A stretch of DNA of 64,000 nt from Verrucomicrobiia bacterium (GCA_028687435.1 JAQUAF010000002.1:1-64000), one strand, 5' to 3'; shown: positions 52,062-61,259, counted from the first letter of the stretch. Notes: generated by a model not told the origin, from the sequence alone. Made by a program: numbers and translations.

Positions 52062-53068
52062 ACGCTTTTGCGCAATTGCTTGAAATCAAGGGGGACGCGG
52101 TTTGTGTGTTGCAAACGGAACAGGGGCGGCTGGCGGTATGTCCGGACATGGGGGGGCGGGTTTTTGCCGAACTGGCCGGACAATCGCTGCACCGGCTTCA
52201 TCTGGATACGGTTCGGGATCCAACCCAGGCTTTCAACAATTTCGGTGGATCCAATTTCTGGCCGGCTCCGGAAGGGGGCGCCTTTGGGTTCAATTACAAG
52301 GATGGACAGTGGTATGTTCAACCGGCCATCAATCAGCAGCCCTTTGAGGTCAGGAAACGCGATTCATCCAGGGTTTTCATTGAAAAACGGGTTTGTCTGG
52401 CCAACTGCCGGGGGAAGGCGGTGGAGGCTCTGATGTCCCGTGAGACGGAGATTGCGCCATTGGCGCCGATTTTGAAGGGGGTCCGCCTGAAGGCGGCCAT
52501 CGCCTGTCAAACGACAGACACCTTTTCGGTGTTGAAAGAGGTGTCCGCTGATGATGCCTTGCTGGCGTCGTGGAATCTTGAGCAGTTCGACACCACGGAA
52601 CATACGCTTTCGTTTTGCGCCGTGGCCAATCCCCGGGAGGCCATCAATTTTGATTTTTACCAGCATCCCGGCGAAAAAATATCCTGGTTGGAAAAGGGAT
52701 TCACGTATCGCACGGACGGACGGCGCAAGGGCCAGATTGGAATCCGCAAGGCGGCCAAGCCGTCTTTTATCGGTTTTTGCAATTTGAGCCGCAACTTGCT
52801 GGTGATCAAGGAAAACCGGTCCAATCTCGATGGCTTGTTTTTCAATATTGCCGACAATGAACAGTCCCAGGGGCCTTATTCCGCGGCGGATGTGTACAGC
52901 ATTTTCACCTCGGATCCGGATATGAAGGCGTTTGAACTGGAGACTATTGCCCCTTTGCGGGTTGAGGACGGCAAACTCAAATCCTCCGAACTGGTTTCGA
53001 TCACCACCCACGCCTTTTTCGAGGAAACGGCGGACATGGAAGCTTTTCTGAAGAAACATCTTGGTTGA
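52058..53068 (+). CDS. DUF6786-like protein (galactose-mutarotase-type fold likely)
   Basis: A 336-residue beta-rich protein. The opening AVCPDMGGRVFAEL, NNFGGSNFWPAPEGGAFGFN and later PREAINFDFYQHPGE are typical of a family of uncharacterised proteins (DUF6786) in sugar operons, related in fold to aldose epimerases. It has no signal peptide. Translational coupling to the LacI gene suggests it works on the inducer or substrate of this cluster. Reaction unknown. Confidence 0.7.
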   Translation: MNAFAQLLEIKGDAVCVLQTEQGRLAVCPDMGGRVFAELAGQSLHRLHLDTVRDPTQAFNNFGGSNFWPAPEGGAFGFNYKDGQWYVQPAINQQPFEVRKRDSSRVFIEKRVCLANCRGKAVEALMSRETEIAPLAPILKGVRLKAAIACQTTDTFSVLKEVSADDALLASWNLEQFDTTEHTLSFCAVANPREAINFDFYQHPGEKISWLEKGFTYRTDGRRKGQIGIRKAAKPSFIGFCNLSRNLLVIKENRSNLDGLFFNIADNEQSQGPYSAADVYSIFTSDPDMKAFELETIAPLRVEDGKLKSSELVSITTHAFFEETADMEAFLKKHLG

Positions 53069-53109
53069 TGGAAAAATGAATGCGTTCAACCCCCTTTTTC
53101 CCCTTAAAT

Positions 53110-53178
53110 GGCGGTGCGGGAGCCCCGCCCTCCATGGTTTTTTGTCTGAATGAAGGAGGGCGGGGCTCCCGCACCGCC
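53110..53178. repeat. REP-like palindromic repeat, copy 2
   Basis: Perfect 24-base arms at 53110-53133 and 53155-53178 with the same sequence as copy 1 (GGCGGTGCGGGAGCCCCGCC start) and a 21-base loop that differs. It lies in the 223-base spacer between the DUF6786-like and M24 genes. Confidence 0.9.
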
Positions 53179-53291
53179 GCCTTGCCAGGTTTATGCAAGC
53201 TTCTTCCAAGGAGAAAACAAATTGAAAGGATGCGAAAATCAAACCCGTAGTTGCGGATTTGGTCCGTTTCTACAAAACCCATAAAAACAAC

Positions 53292-54458
53292 ATGAGTTAC
53301 CTTGTTCAAAGCGAGAGCGATCAGCGTGTGGCAAAAGTACGCAGGCTTCTGCGGGAGAAAAAACTCGACGCAGCCCTGATTTATTACGACGAGTTCAACA
53401 TCGGCAACGGATGGTATCTCACCGGCTGGTGCCCGCAGTTCGAGAGCGGCGCCGTGTTGGTTCCGCGCGAGGGGAAGCCCATGATTCTCGGAGGGCCCGA
53501 AAGCGAGCCTTTTGCCCGGCAGAGCAGCGCCATCAGGGAAACCAGGAATTTTCCGGTTTTCATGGTGCCCGACGAGGAATATCCCAACGCCGTGATCATT
53601 GATTTTCCCGCGCTTTTCAAGGAGCTGAAACAGCAACTGGGAACGGTGAAGCGCATTGGCTTGGTCGGCGCCGGACGCATGCCCGCCGACTGTCACCGGC
53701 AGATTGTCAATGGTTTCAAGGGGGTGAAACTGGAGGATGTCACCCAGGAATACGTCAGGTTTCGTTTCCAAAAGTCGGATTGGGAGATCGGGCAGATCTC
53801 GGCGGCGTTCAAGCTGGCCGATGAATGCTACGACGCCATGAAAAAGGCGGTCAAACCCGGCGTCATGGAAATCCAGGTGGCTGCCGCCGGGGAATATGCC
53901 GCGCGAAGACGCGGCGCCAGCGGGTTTGGCTTCAGCGCAATCGTGGGCAGCGGGATCCGTTCCAACGCCGTGGTGCCGACCGCCAGCGACAAAAAATTGA
54001 AAGCCGGGGAAATGGTCATGATCGGCATCTCGCCGAAGATCCGCGGTTATGCCGGCGTGGTGGGTGACGCCCTGCCGGTTTCCGGCAAATACACCTCCTG
54101 CCAGAAGGAATGCATGAATCATCTCAAGGAGGCTTTCCGGTTGACCCGTGGGATGCTTGTCCCAGGCAGGATTGGCAAGGAGATCGACGCGCCGGCGCGC
54201 GCGTATTTCGAAAAACACGATCTGCTCAGGTATCTTGTCTGTCCGTTTGTCCACACCATCGGATTGCACGAAGCCGAATCGCCTTTCTTCGGGCCGCATA
54301 GCAAGGATGTGTTGAAACCCGGCATGACGGTTTGCGTGGATGTTAGTTTCTTTGGCCATCCCGAATTCAACGGAGTGCGCATTGAGACCGGTTATCGGAT
54401 TACGGAGCGGGGGGCAAAGCCGTTTTCGCCCAAGATGGACCGGCATTTGATGGGGTGA
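53292..54458 (+). CDS. M24-fold (creatinase/prolidase-type) protein with altered metal site
   Basis: A 388-residue pita-bread-fold protein. The N-terminal domain (about 1-155: VRRLLREKKLDAALIYYDEF) and C-terminal domain (FRFQKSDWEIGQISAAFKLA, HTIGLHEAE, VRIETGYRIT) match M24. In metal peptidases the strand before the fold centre reads DxG and supplies two Asp; here it is MVMIGISPKIRGYAGVVGD, so the first Asp is missing, and the usual TIEP is replaced by VCVDVSF. It may therefore work without metals, as creatinase does, or on an unusual substrate. ATG at 53292 is preferred. Confidence 0.78.
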   Translation: MSYLVQSESDQRVAKVRRLLREKKLDAALIYYDEFNIGNGWYLTGWCPQFESGAVLVPREGKPMILGGPESEPFARQSSAIRETRNFPVFMVPDEEYPNAVIIDFPALFKELKQQLGTVKRIGLVGAGRMPADCHRQIVNGFKGVKLEDVTQEYVRFRFQKSDWEIGQISAAFKLADECYDAMKKAVKPGVMEIQVAAAGEYAARRRGASGFGFSAIVGSGIRSNAVVPTASDKKLKAGEMVMIGISPKIRGYAGVVGDALPVSGKYTSCQKECMNHLKEAFRLTRGMLVPGRIGKEIDAPARAYFEKHDLLRYLVCPFVHTIGLHEAESPFFGPHSKDVLKPGMTVCVDVSFFGHPEFNGVRIETGYRITERGAKPFSPKMDRHLMG

Positions 54459-54460
54459 AA

Positions 54461-54495
54461 GGCTCAGGCACTGGGACGCTGCCGGGCACTAAGGG
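54461..54495. repeat. GGCACT word repeat after the M24 gene
   Basis: GGCTCAGGCACTGGGACGCT then GCCGGGCACTAAGGG, directly behind the M24 stop codon; the same words occur at 18401-18442, 18812-18850 and 19934-19969. Confidence 0.45.
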
Positions 54496-54540
54496 CGGAA
54501 TTGGAAAGGTGAAAATTGAGACAGGAAAAGGACGGCGAAA

Positions 54541-55434
54541 ATGAAGCAACAGGGATTGTTTGATGTGGTTTTCGGTTTCGATATGGAAACCGACATCGGT
54601 TCATTCACCCCATACTATGAGGGGGTGAGGAAGGGGACGCCCCGTTTGTTGAAGGTGTTGAAAAAGCATGGCGCCCGTTCCACCTTTTATTGGACGGGAC
54701 ATGCGGCGGAGCAGAATCCGGATATCCTGCGCAAAACGCGCGATGCCGGACACGAGGTGGGATGCCATGGCTTGCATCACGAAACCTTGGGCGATCCGCT
54801 TTTTCCCCTGCCCAACAACTGGCCGGTGCTTCCGTCGGAAGTGGAGGGAAGAATCCGGGAGGGAACCCGGTTGGTTGCGAAACATGCGGGCGTCCGTCCG
54901 GTCAGTTTCCGGTGTCCGCGTTTGTGGGGCAGCACCCGGGTGGTCAATGCGTTGGAAAAACTGGGGTATGTGTCGGACGCCTCGCTTCCCTTGTATTTCT
55001 ACCGCCGACTGTTCGTTCCGTATCATCCTTCGCGCCATGACTGGACGCGGAAAGGGACTATGAAAATCGTGGAAATACCCAATTTCTGCGACCTGACCAT
55101 GAAAAGCCGCGATCCGTGGAACCGGGACCGGGATCAATGGCCTCTTTTTCGCGTCAAGTCAGCCAGGGCTCTACTGGCCAAGGTGGATGGTTTTGTCTCG
55201 TACGTTCGCGCGCATGGCCGGCGTCCGGTGGTGTGTTTTTATTTTCATCCGTGGGAATTCCATGCCATGCCGCAGGGAGCGATCGATTTCGGGGAGGCGG
55301 CGGTCAGACCCCGGTCGTTCATCGTCAGGAATTGCGGGGAGAAAGCATTGGCGGAATTCGACCGGTTGTGCGCCGGTTTGGTTGCCAGAGGGGGGCAATT
55401 CCTTCCGGCCGCCGGGGTTGCGGCGGGTTGTTGA
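54541..55434 (+). CDS. Polysaccharide deacetylase (NodB homology domain)
   Basis: A 297-residue carbohydrate esterase 4-type protein that removes N- or O-acetyl groups from sugars. The NodB motifs are visible: GFDMETD (catalytic base and metal Asp), STFYWTGHAAE, VGCHGLHHE (metal His-x3-His), and FRCPRLWGS. YFHPWEFH near the end supplies the last motif. No signal peptide, so it may act in the cytoplasm on oligosaccharides. AAAAGGA supports the ATG at 54541. Confidence 0.87.
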   Translation: MKQQGLFDVVFGFDMETDIGSFTPYYEGVRKGTPRLLKVLKKHGARSTFYWTGHAAEQNPDILRKTRDAGHEVGCHGLHHETLGDPLFPLPNNWPVLPSEVEGRIREGTRLVAKHAGVRPVSFRCPRLWGSTRVVNALEKLGYVSDASLPLYFYRRLFVPYHPSRHDWTRKGTMKIVEIPNFCDLTMKSRDPWNRDRDQWPLFRVKSARALLAKVDGFVSYVRAHGRRPVVCFYFHPWEFHAMPQGAIDFGEAAVRPRSFIVRNCGEKALAEFDRLCAGLVARGGQFLPAAGVAAGC

Positions 55435-55471
55435 AAATTGATGTTTGGGAATTTCAAAGTTTGTCAAAAAA

Positions 55472-55534
55472 GGCGGTGCGGGAGCCCCGCCCTCCATTTG
55501 TCGCGAAATGAATGGAGGGCGGGCCCGTCGCCGC
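55472..55534. repeat. REP-like palindromic repeat, copy 3 (right arm degraded)
   Basis: Left arm 55472-55499 is identical to copy 1 over its 27 bases, followed by a short loop and AATGGAGGGCGGG; the rest of the right arm is deleted and rearranged (CCCGTCGCCGC). It lies between the deacetylase stop and the next start. The repeat copies 2 and 3 flank the M24 and deacetylase genes. Confidence 0.85.
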
Positions 55535-55545
55535 TCAATTGAAAA

Positions 55546-57753
55546 ATGATGACCAAAAAACAGGCTGAGGATGAATTTCCAAGGGAAGAATACTCCCGGA
55601 GTCTGGAGTTTCCGCATTTTCCGACGCGCCAGCAGGCGTTGGTTTGGAGAAATTGGGAATTGGTTCCGGCGAACCGGCTCGCGCGAGTTCTCCAAACCAG
55701 CGAGTCCAGGGTTTTGGAACTGGCGCGCGGGATGGGGTTGCGTGTTCCGCCCAAGGTGGAGTCTCGCTGGCTGGAACGCGGTTACTGCACGATCATCCGC
55801 GCCAACTGGCATTTGTTGCCTTATGAGCAACTCATGGAATTGTTGGATTGGGATGCGCAACGACTGGCCTTTGTCCTGAAAGAGGAGGATTTTCTTTGGT
55901 TCAAACTGGGTAAACGAAATCCCGGGGCAACGCCCATTCATGACGCGCCCCTGACCGCGAAGCAGCAACAACAGACGGCTTGGTTGAAGACGGTGGTTGA
56001 AAAACATTTCCCAGACCTCGCCGCATCGAGGCTAAGCGGACAACGGCCGTTTGCTTTTCTGGATGATTTTCGGCGGGCAGGACGATCCGCGATTGTCCGT
56101 CCCGGAAAAGGGGCTTTTGATCTGCGGCTGGGGTATTCCTACTCGGCGATTTATGGGGATTGTTTCCTGGACCCGCGGCTGGATCCTTATCCCGACGGTT
56201 TGCTGGCCCGGCTGGCGGAGCAGGGCGCCAATGCGGTCTGGTTGCCGGCGCTTCTTTACACCTTGTTTCCATGGAAGCCGGCGCCGGATCTTTCGGAGGG
56301 ATACAAGATCCGGTTGAGGAATCTTCGGAGTCTGGCGAAACGCATCGCCAGGAGGGGGATGGGGCTTTATCTCTACCTGAACGAACCAAGGGGATTGCCT
56401 TCGAATCATCCCCTTTTTGCCCGGCATCCCGAATGGCGCGGGGTTGTCCACGAACACTTGACCGCGCTTTGCACGTCCTGCCCGCCGATCCTTGATTTTG
56501 TGCGCGAAGGGACGGCTCAGCTTTTCCGGGCTGCGCCTGAACTGGCGGGGGTGATGACCATCACCATGTCGGAATTTCTGACCAACTGTCATTCAAAAGG
56601 GAACGGGGGGGACTGTCCCCGGTGCGCCAAGCGGACGACGCAAGAGGTGGTCGCCGGGGTGAACCGCGCGGTTGCTGAAGGGGCGCGGAGCGCGAAGCCG
56701 GATGCGCGGGTGATTGTGTGGACATGGGCATGGAAGGAGGAATGGGAACATGCCGCAGTGGATTTGCTGCCTGAAAAGGTTGACGTGATGTGCGTAAGCG
56801 AGTGGGGATTGCCGTTGCGCGGGGGCAAGAGGGGAAAACATTGCGTGGTGGATTACTCCATTTCCCAAGTGGGTCCCAGTCAGAGGTCTGTCCGGTTGTG
56901 GAAACATGCCCGTCGCCGCGGTTTGGGCGCCATGGCCAAGGTGCAACTGAACAATTCGTGGGAGCTTTGTTCCGTTCCTTATCTGCCGGTGGCCGATCTG
57001 GTGGAAAAACACCTGAAGAACCTGAAGAAAACAGGTGTCAACGGGCTTATGTTTGCGTGGACGCTCGGCGGTTATCCCGGCGGAAACCTGGGATTGATGG
57101 ACCGCTCCGCAAAAGAACTGGCGGAGGAACAATTTGGCGTGAAAGCCGCACCGTTTGTCCGGAAAGCCTGGCATGAGTTCAGCCGGGCTTTCAGGCAATT
57201 TCCATTCTCCTGCCCGGTGATTTATTTTGCGCCCCATAACGCGGGTCCCATGAATCTGCTGCATGCCAAACCGACAGGATATGAGGCAACCATGGTTTAT
57301 GGATTTTCCTATGACGATTTGCGGAAGTGGCGTGATTTTTATCCGGAGGGGGAATTTGAGCGGCGATTTCGCAAGATGAGCGGGGAGTGGAGAAAGGGGC
57401 TTGTCCGACTGGAGGCCGCCGAAGCCCGGGTGGACAAAGCCCATCGCCGCCAATGGATTGAATTGAAAAACACCGCCATGGCCGCGTATTGCCATTTTCG
57501 AAGCGCGTTTTTGCAAATACGATTCATCCGCCAGAGAAAAGCCCCGCCGGCGATCCGGGCGAGGGAATGGAAAGCGCTTTTGGACGAGGAAATCCATCTG
57601 GCAAAAACCCTCCATGATTTGGTGAAAAAGGATTCGTTGATCGGTTTTGAGGCGGCCAATCATTATTCCTGCAGTCCCAACGACCTGCGCGAGAAAGTGT
57701 TGAATTGCGAGCATCTGCTTTCTGCCTTGGAGTTAGGGAAAAAAGCGATGTGA
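55546..57753 (+). CDS. Uncharacterised large protein, TIM-barrel glycosidase-like
   Basis: A 735-residue protein that I cannot place in a named family. Residues about 30-125 hold two similar helical units (WELVPANRLARVLQTSESRV and WHLLPYEQLMELLDWDAQRL). Residues about 185-560 look like a beta/alpha barrel with glycosidase-like strands (YLYLNEPRGL, VMTITMSEFL, CPRCAKR, WTWAWKEEW, DVMCVSEWG, AMAKVQLNNSWEL, FAWTLGGYPGG), reminiscent of GH20-type enzymes. The C-terminal 150 residues are helical. No signal peptide. Two CxxC-like pairs (CTSC, CPRC) are notable. It is the last gene of the LacI-led cluster. Confidence 0.65.
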   Translation: MMTKKQAEDEFPREEYSRSLEFPHFPTRQQALVWRNWELVPANRLARVLQTSESRVLELARGMGLRVPPKVESRWLERGYCTIIRANWHLLPYEQLMELLDWDAQRLAFVLKEEDFLWFKLGKRNPGATPIHDAPLTAKQQQQTAWLKTVVEKHFPDLAASRLSGQRPFAFLDDFRRAGRSAIVRPGKGAFDLRLGYSYSAIYGDCFLDPRLDPYPDGLLARLAEQGANAVWLPALLYTLFPWKPAPDLSEGYKIRLRNLRSLAKRIARRGMGLYLYLNEPRGLPSNHPLFARHPEWRGVVHEHLTALCTSCPPILDFVREGTAQLFRAAPELAGVMTITMSEFLTNCHSKGNGGDCPRCAKRTTQEVVAGVNRAVAEGARSAKPDARVIVWTWAWKEEWEHAAVDLLPEKVDVMCVSEWGLPLRGGKRGKHCVVDYSISQVGPSQRSVRLWKHARRRGLGAMAKVQLNNSWELCSVPYLPVADLVEKHLKNLKKTGVNGLMFAWTLGGYPGGNLGLMDRSAKELAEEQFGVKAAPFVRKAWHEFSRAFRQFPFSCPVIYFAPHNAGPMNLLHAKPTGYEATMVYGFSYDDLRKWRDFYPEGEFERRFRKMSGEWRKGLVRLEAAEARVDKAHRRQWIELKNTAMAAYCHFRSAFLQIRFIRQRKAPPAIRAREWKALLDEEIHLAKTLHDLVKKDSLIGFEAANHYSCSPNDLREKVLNCEHLLSALELGKKAM

Positions 57754-57811
57754 GAATAGTCGGGGTTGGCCATGCTGAAGGGGCTGGAATTTGACATTCA
57801 ATTAATTCTCG

Positions 57812-57833
57812 ATTAGTTTCCATTGAAACTAAT
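57812..57833. promoter_or_regulatory. Predicted operator at the GntR start codon
   Basis: Perfect palindrome ATTAGTTTC-CATT-GAAACTAAT with 9-base arms, overlapping the ATG at 57832. A TTGACA at 57791-57796 lies upstream, so a bound regulator would block transcription initiation or elongation. The likely binder is the GntR-type protein encoded directly downstream. Confidence 0.78.
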
Positions 57834-58953
57834 GAGATCGAAATTCACTTTGCTGCAGGCTGATCCGGCGGATGTTCAGATCGAGCGGTTTTTGCGCGGC
57901 CAGATTCAGAGCGGCGCATTGGGAGTGGGGGAACAGTTGCCGACCACGGAGGATCTGGTGAAAGAATGGCATGTGGGCAGGACCACGGTCAACCGGGTGA
58001 TGCGGCGGTTGGTTGCGGAGGGATTGTTGTCGCGGAGCCGCAAGAGGGGCACTTTTGTTCGTTCAATCGAGAGGCAGGTTTCGATTGCGGTTCTTGTGGC
58101 GCCAAGCCTCATCGATGAAACAGCGCATTTTTACCGCGCCATGCTTCGCGGTATTTGCGCCGGAGGCCGGAAGCGGGGGTGGAAGTGCCGGATTTACGAC
58201 GGTTTGAACAAGTTCAGGGTTGAGAATGATTTTGATCATGAGGCGGCTGGGCGGCGGTTTCAGATGGATGTGAGGAATGATTCATTCAAGGGGCTTGTCG
58301 ATTTGCATAGCGGATGGGTTCACGTGCCGGAGGTGGTGAAGGATGTTCCTTTGGTGCGATTGGGGCCTTCGCTGGCAAAGGCGCCGGTGGATGTGACGCA
58401 GGATTGCCGTCGGTTTGGGAGGGAATCCGTGGAGTTTCTGGCAAAAAAAGGATGCACGCGGATGGTTTATTTGCGTTTTGTTGATCGCGCGTTTGTCGAT
58501 GACAGGGATTTGAAGGGGATTCAGGCTGCGGTTGCCGCAGCCGGTTTGCCCAAGGTGGAGGTTCGGGAAATCCCGTATCCGCTTCTTGCTTCCGGGATGT
58601 TGGAGGAATTGGCGTTTACCCGGATGATGGAACTGCTGCATGTCTGGAGGGAAAACAATTCGTGGCCGGACGCCTTGTTGATTTCCGACGATATCGCAGC
58701 CCGTGGCGCGGCCATGGCCATGTTGCAGGAGGAATCGGGGCGGGCGAGGAAATTGCCGGTGGTGGTAAAGGCCAATGCGGGGATCACCCATTCCTATGGC
58801 CTGCCGTTTGCGAGGTATGATTTTTCAGGGGAAGCCATTGCCGGCGCCTTGCTGGATGTGTTGTGGCTGCGGATCAGCGGGGGGGCGTTGCCTCCTTTGC
58901 CGGTTGAAATCGGGGGTGTCATCCAATATGGAACGCAAACATTGAAATCATGA
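57832..58953 (+). CDS. GntR-family regulator with LacI-type sensor domain
   Basis: A 373-residue regulator. Winged helix-turn-helix of the GntR type at residues about 10-80 (IQSGALGVGEQLPTTEDLVK, GRTTVNRVMRRLVAEGLLSR) joined to a periplasmic-binding-like sugar-sensor domain (ISIAVLV-like strand VSIAVLVAPSLI, DALLISDDIAARGAAMAML), an arrangement known from AraR-type sugar regulators. ATG at 57832 lies in a palindrome; a TTG at 57823 is in frame. Its stop overlaps the next start by four bases, so it is the first gene of the glycosidase operon. Confidence 0.88.
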   Translation: MRSKFTLLQADPADVQIERFLRGQIQSGALGVGEQLPTTEDLVKEWHVGRTTVNRVMRRLVAEGLLSRSRKRGTFVRSIERQVSIAVLVAPSLIDETAHFYRAMLRGICAGGRKRGWKCRIYDGLNKFRVENDFDHEAAGRRFQMDVRNDSFKGLVDLHSGWVHVPEVVKDVPLVRLGPSLAKAPVDVTQDCRRFGRESVEFLAKKGCTRMVYLRFVDRAFVDDRDLKGIQAAVAAAGLPKVEVREIPYPLLASGMLEELAFTRMMELLHVWRENNSWPDALLISDDIAARGAAMAMLQEESGRARKLPVVVKANAGITHSYGLPFARYDFSGEAIAGALLDVLWLRISGGALPPLPVEIGGVIQYGTQTLKS

Positions 58954-61259
58954 TGAAAACGATCGGAAGATTCATTTTTTGTTTATGTGTGGGACTGGCG
59001 GGCCTGGCTTTGGGGGCGGAGAGCGGGGGATTGGTTGGATACTGGCCGCTGGACGAAGGGCAGGGGGCTGTGGTTCATGACCGGTCTGGAGGGAATCATG
59101 ATGGCAGGTTGGCTGGCGCGAGTTGGCTGCGGGAAGGTTCCCTGGCGGTTTTGAATTTCGACCCGGGACAGTACGTGACCATTCCGCATCAGGAGACGTT
59201 CAATGTGACGGAAGCGTTTACGATATCGGCGTGGATCAACCTGACCACTCTTTTGGGGGAACAGGGGATCATGAGCAAGGGGCGGACCAACATGGCTTCC
59301 GGGTTCAATTTTTTTCAGGAGGGGGGCAGGCTGGTTTTGATGCTGGCCACGGAGCGAAAGCCGGGGATGGGGATTCAAGGGATGGGATATATCTTGCAGA
59401 CCCGCCCAATGTTGAAAGAGAAAACGTGGGCTTTTGTCGCAGTCACGTATGATTCACGCCAGGAAAAGGCGTGTTTTTACATCGATGGGCAACTGGTTCA
59501 GGAGGCGCAGACCGCCGGCAGGGTGGTTTACCAGATGAAGGGGATGCAGGAGAATGTGGATTATCCGCGGTTGCCGCTGGTTTTGGGATCAATGTCGGTG
59601 GCAGTAGGGCATTATTTGCAATTCAACGGATTTCTGCGGGAGGTTAAACTTTTCAACCGGGTGCTTTCGCCGGATGAAATCCGGCAGGCTGGAGTTTGTG
59701 GCGCGGCCATCCGGGAGATACGGATGGAAAGGGAGGAGGAAAAGTTCCAAAAGACCCTGACAGCGGCCATCCGGGTGAAGGTGAGGGATGAGATTTCAAA
59801 CGAACCGCTGTGCTGCCGGGTGACGGTGAAGGGTGCCGGACGAAATTATTTTCCCGCGCAAGGCATTTCGTATGGAAAGGCGAAGGACGGGTACTTTTAT
59901 TCATCGGGAGAGACGGAGGTGCGATTGCCGCCGGGCAGCGTGGAGGTTTCGGCTTCGCGGGGATATGAGTATGAGCCCGCGAAAGCGTCCGCAACCGTTG
60001 CGGCGGGGGATGCCAGGGATTTGGAGATCCGCATGAAGCGGCTGGTCAACTGGCCGGAGCGCGGTTGGTTTTGCGGTGAGCATCATATTCATGCGCTGGG
60101 GCATGGAAAGCGGAGCCTGGATGTTTTATTCGGCGACACCCGGGAAACCGCGGAACAGGGTTTTCTCAATGCCTGCCGGGTTTGCCAGGGCGAAGGGTTG
60201 AATTTTGCCCATTTTGTGACGGCCATTTCATGGGAGATTGGCCCTCGTTATTCCGATTTGGTGAAAGAGAAGGATTTCATTGGTTATTCGGGTTGCGAGG
60301 GGGGGACGAATGCGGGGGGGCATGTCTGTCAGGTGAACCGGCCCAAAGCAGGCGGCGCATGGGCAAAGAAAGGCCTTTTCAGCAATATGGATATGTTGGA
60401 TTGGCTTCAGTCCAATGGAGGCATCGGGGTGTTTGCCCATCCTTACAGCGGAGCAGTGGACAATCCCGGCGCCAACTGTGTGGCCAGGGAAATTCCCCTG
60501 GGGATTGCCTTGGGAAAGGTCTTTGTGTGGGACGTTTTTTCGTGGGGCGACCTCAAGACTGCCACGCGGGATTGGTATCGCTATTTGAATCTGGGATTCA
60601 AGGTGGGGGCGGCCGCCGGCACCGATACCTATCTGAACTCTAACGGACGGCCTGGAGCCCTGCGGGTTTATTGCAAATTGGAGGCTTTGGGCTGGCCTGA
60701 AGTGGTCAAAAGCTATCGGGAGAGAAGGACGTTTGTGACGGATGGACCCTTGTTGTTTTTTACAGTCAATGGAAAGGATGTTGGAGACACGTTGATTTTT
60801 GATGGAATGAAAAAGGAAAACCTGGCGTTGCATCTGGAGGCTTTTTCAATGGCGGGCCTGGAGAAGGTTGAGGTGATCAAAAACGGCGAACCGGTCAAGT
60901 CATTGACGGCGGAAGGACGGGAGTTGAAAACCGATTTTGCCTTGGAAATCGGGGAAACCTGCTGGTTGGCGCTCAGGGTTGCAGGGAAAAAGGGGCCGGA
61001 ATGCGGCGGTCTGGCGTTATCCAGCCCGGTTTATGTCCAGTTTGGCAGCCAGCCCATGCAACCGGCGGGGGAGGATGTGGAGTATTTCGTGGACTGGCTT
61101 GAGAAATACAAAAAAACGCTGCCCGCCCTTGCCAGGCGATACAACGAGAATTATGCTCTGGCGTCCGATTTGATCCGCAATATCGACCGGGCGCTGGAGG
61201 TTTACAAGTCGCTGAAACAATCGCCGAGATCATGGGTGGGGAAGGATCCGGGAAATTGA
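58950..61259 (+). CDS. Secreted LamG and PHP-domain (CehA/McbA-type) metallo-hydrolase
   Basis: A 769-residue exported protein. Signal peptide (MMKTIGRFIFCLCVGLAGLA), LamG/concanavalin-like domain at about 25-240 (GLVGYWPLDEGQGAVVHDRS, FTISAWINL, FNGFLREVKLFNRVL), a carboxypeptidase-regulatory-like beta domain at about 265-365, then a PHP domain (WFCGEHHIHALGHG, GGIGVFAHPYSG, AAAGTDTYLN) whose His/Asp residues form the metal site. CehA-type PHP proteins are phosphoesterases or hydrolases; the true substrate is unknown, and the context suggests a glycan or its modification. ATG at 58950 overlaps the GntR stop. Confidence 0.85.
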   Translation: MMKTIGRFIFCLCVGLAGLALGAESGGLVGYWPLDEGQGAVVHDRSGGNHDGRLAGASWLREGSLAVLNFDPGQYVTIPHQETFNVTEAFTISAWINLTTLLGEQGIMSKGRTNMASGFNFFQEGGRLVLMLATERKPGMGIQGMGYILQTRPMLKEKTWAFVAVTYDSRQEKACFYIDGQLVQEAQTAGRVVYQMKGMQENVDYPRLPLVLGSMSVAVGHYLQFNGFLREVKLFNRVLSPDEIRQAGVCGAAIREIRMEREEEKFQKTLTAAIRVKVRDEISNEPLCCRVTVKGAGRNYFPAQGISYGKAKDGYFYSSGETEVRLPPGSVEVSASRGYEYEPAKASATVAAGDARDLEIRMKRLVNWPERGWFCGEHHIHALGHGKRSLDVLFGDTRETAEQGFLNACRVCQGEGLNFAHFVTAISWEIGPRYSDLVKEKDFIGYSGCEGGTNAGGHVCQVNRPKAGGAWAKKGLFSNMDMLDWLQSNGGIGVFAHPYSGAVDNPGANCVAREIPLGIALGKVFVWDVFSWGDLKTATRDWYRYLNLGFKVGAAAGTDTYLNSNGRPGALRVYCKLEALGWPEVVKSYRERRTFVTDGPLLFFTVNGKDVGDTLIFDGMKKENLALHLEAFSMAGLEKVEVIKNGEPVKSLTAEGRELKTDFALEIGETCWLALRVAGKKGPECGGLALSSPVYVQFGSQPMQPAGEDVEYFVDWLEKYKKTLPALARRYNENYALASDLIRNIDRALEVYKSLKQSPRSWVGKDPGN

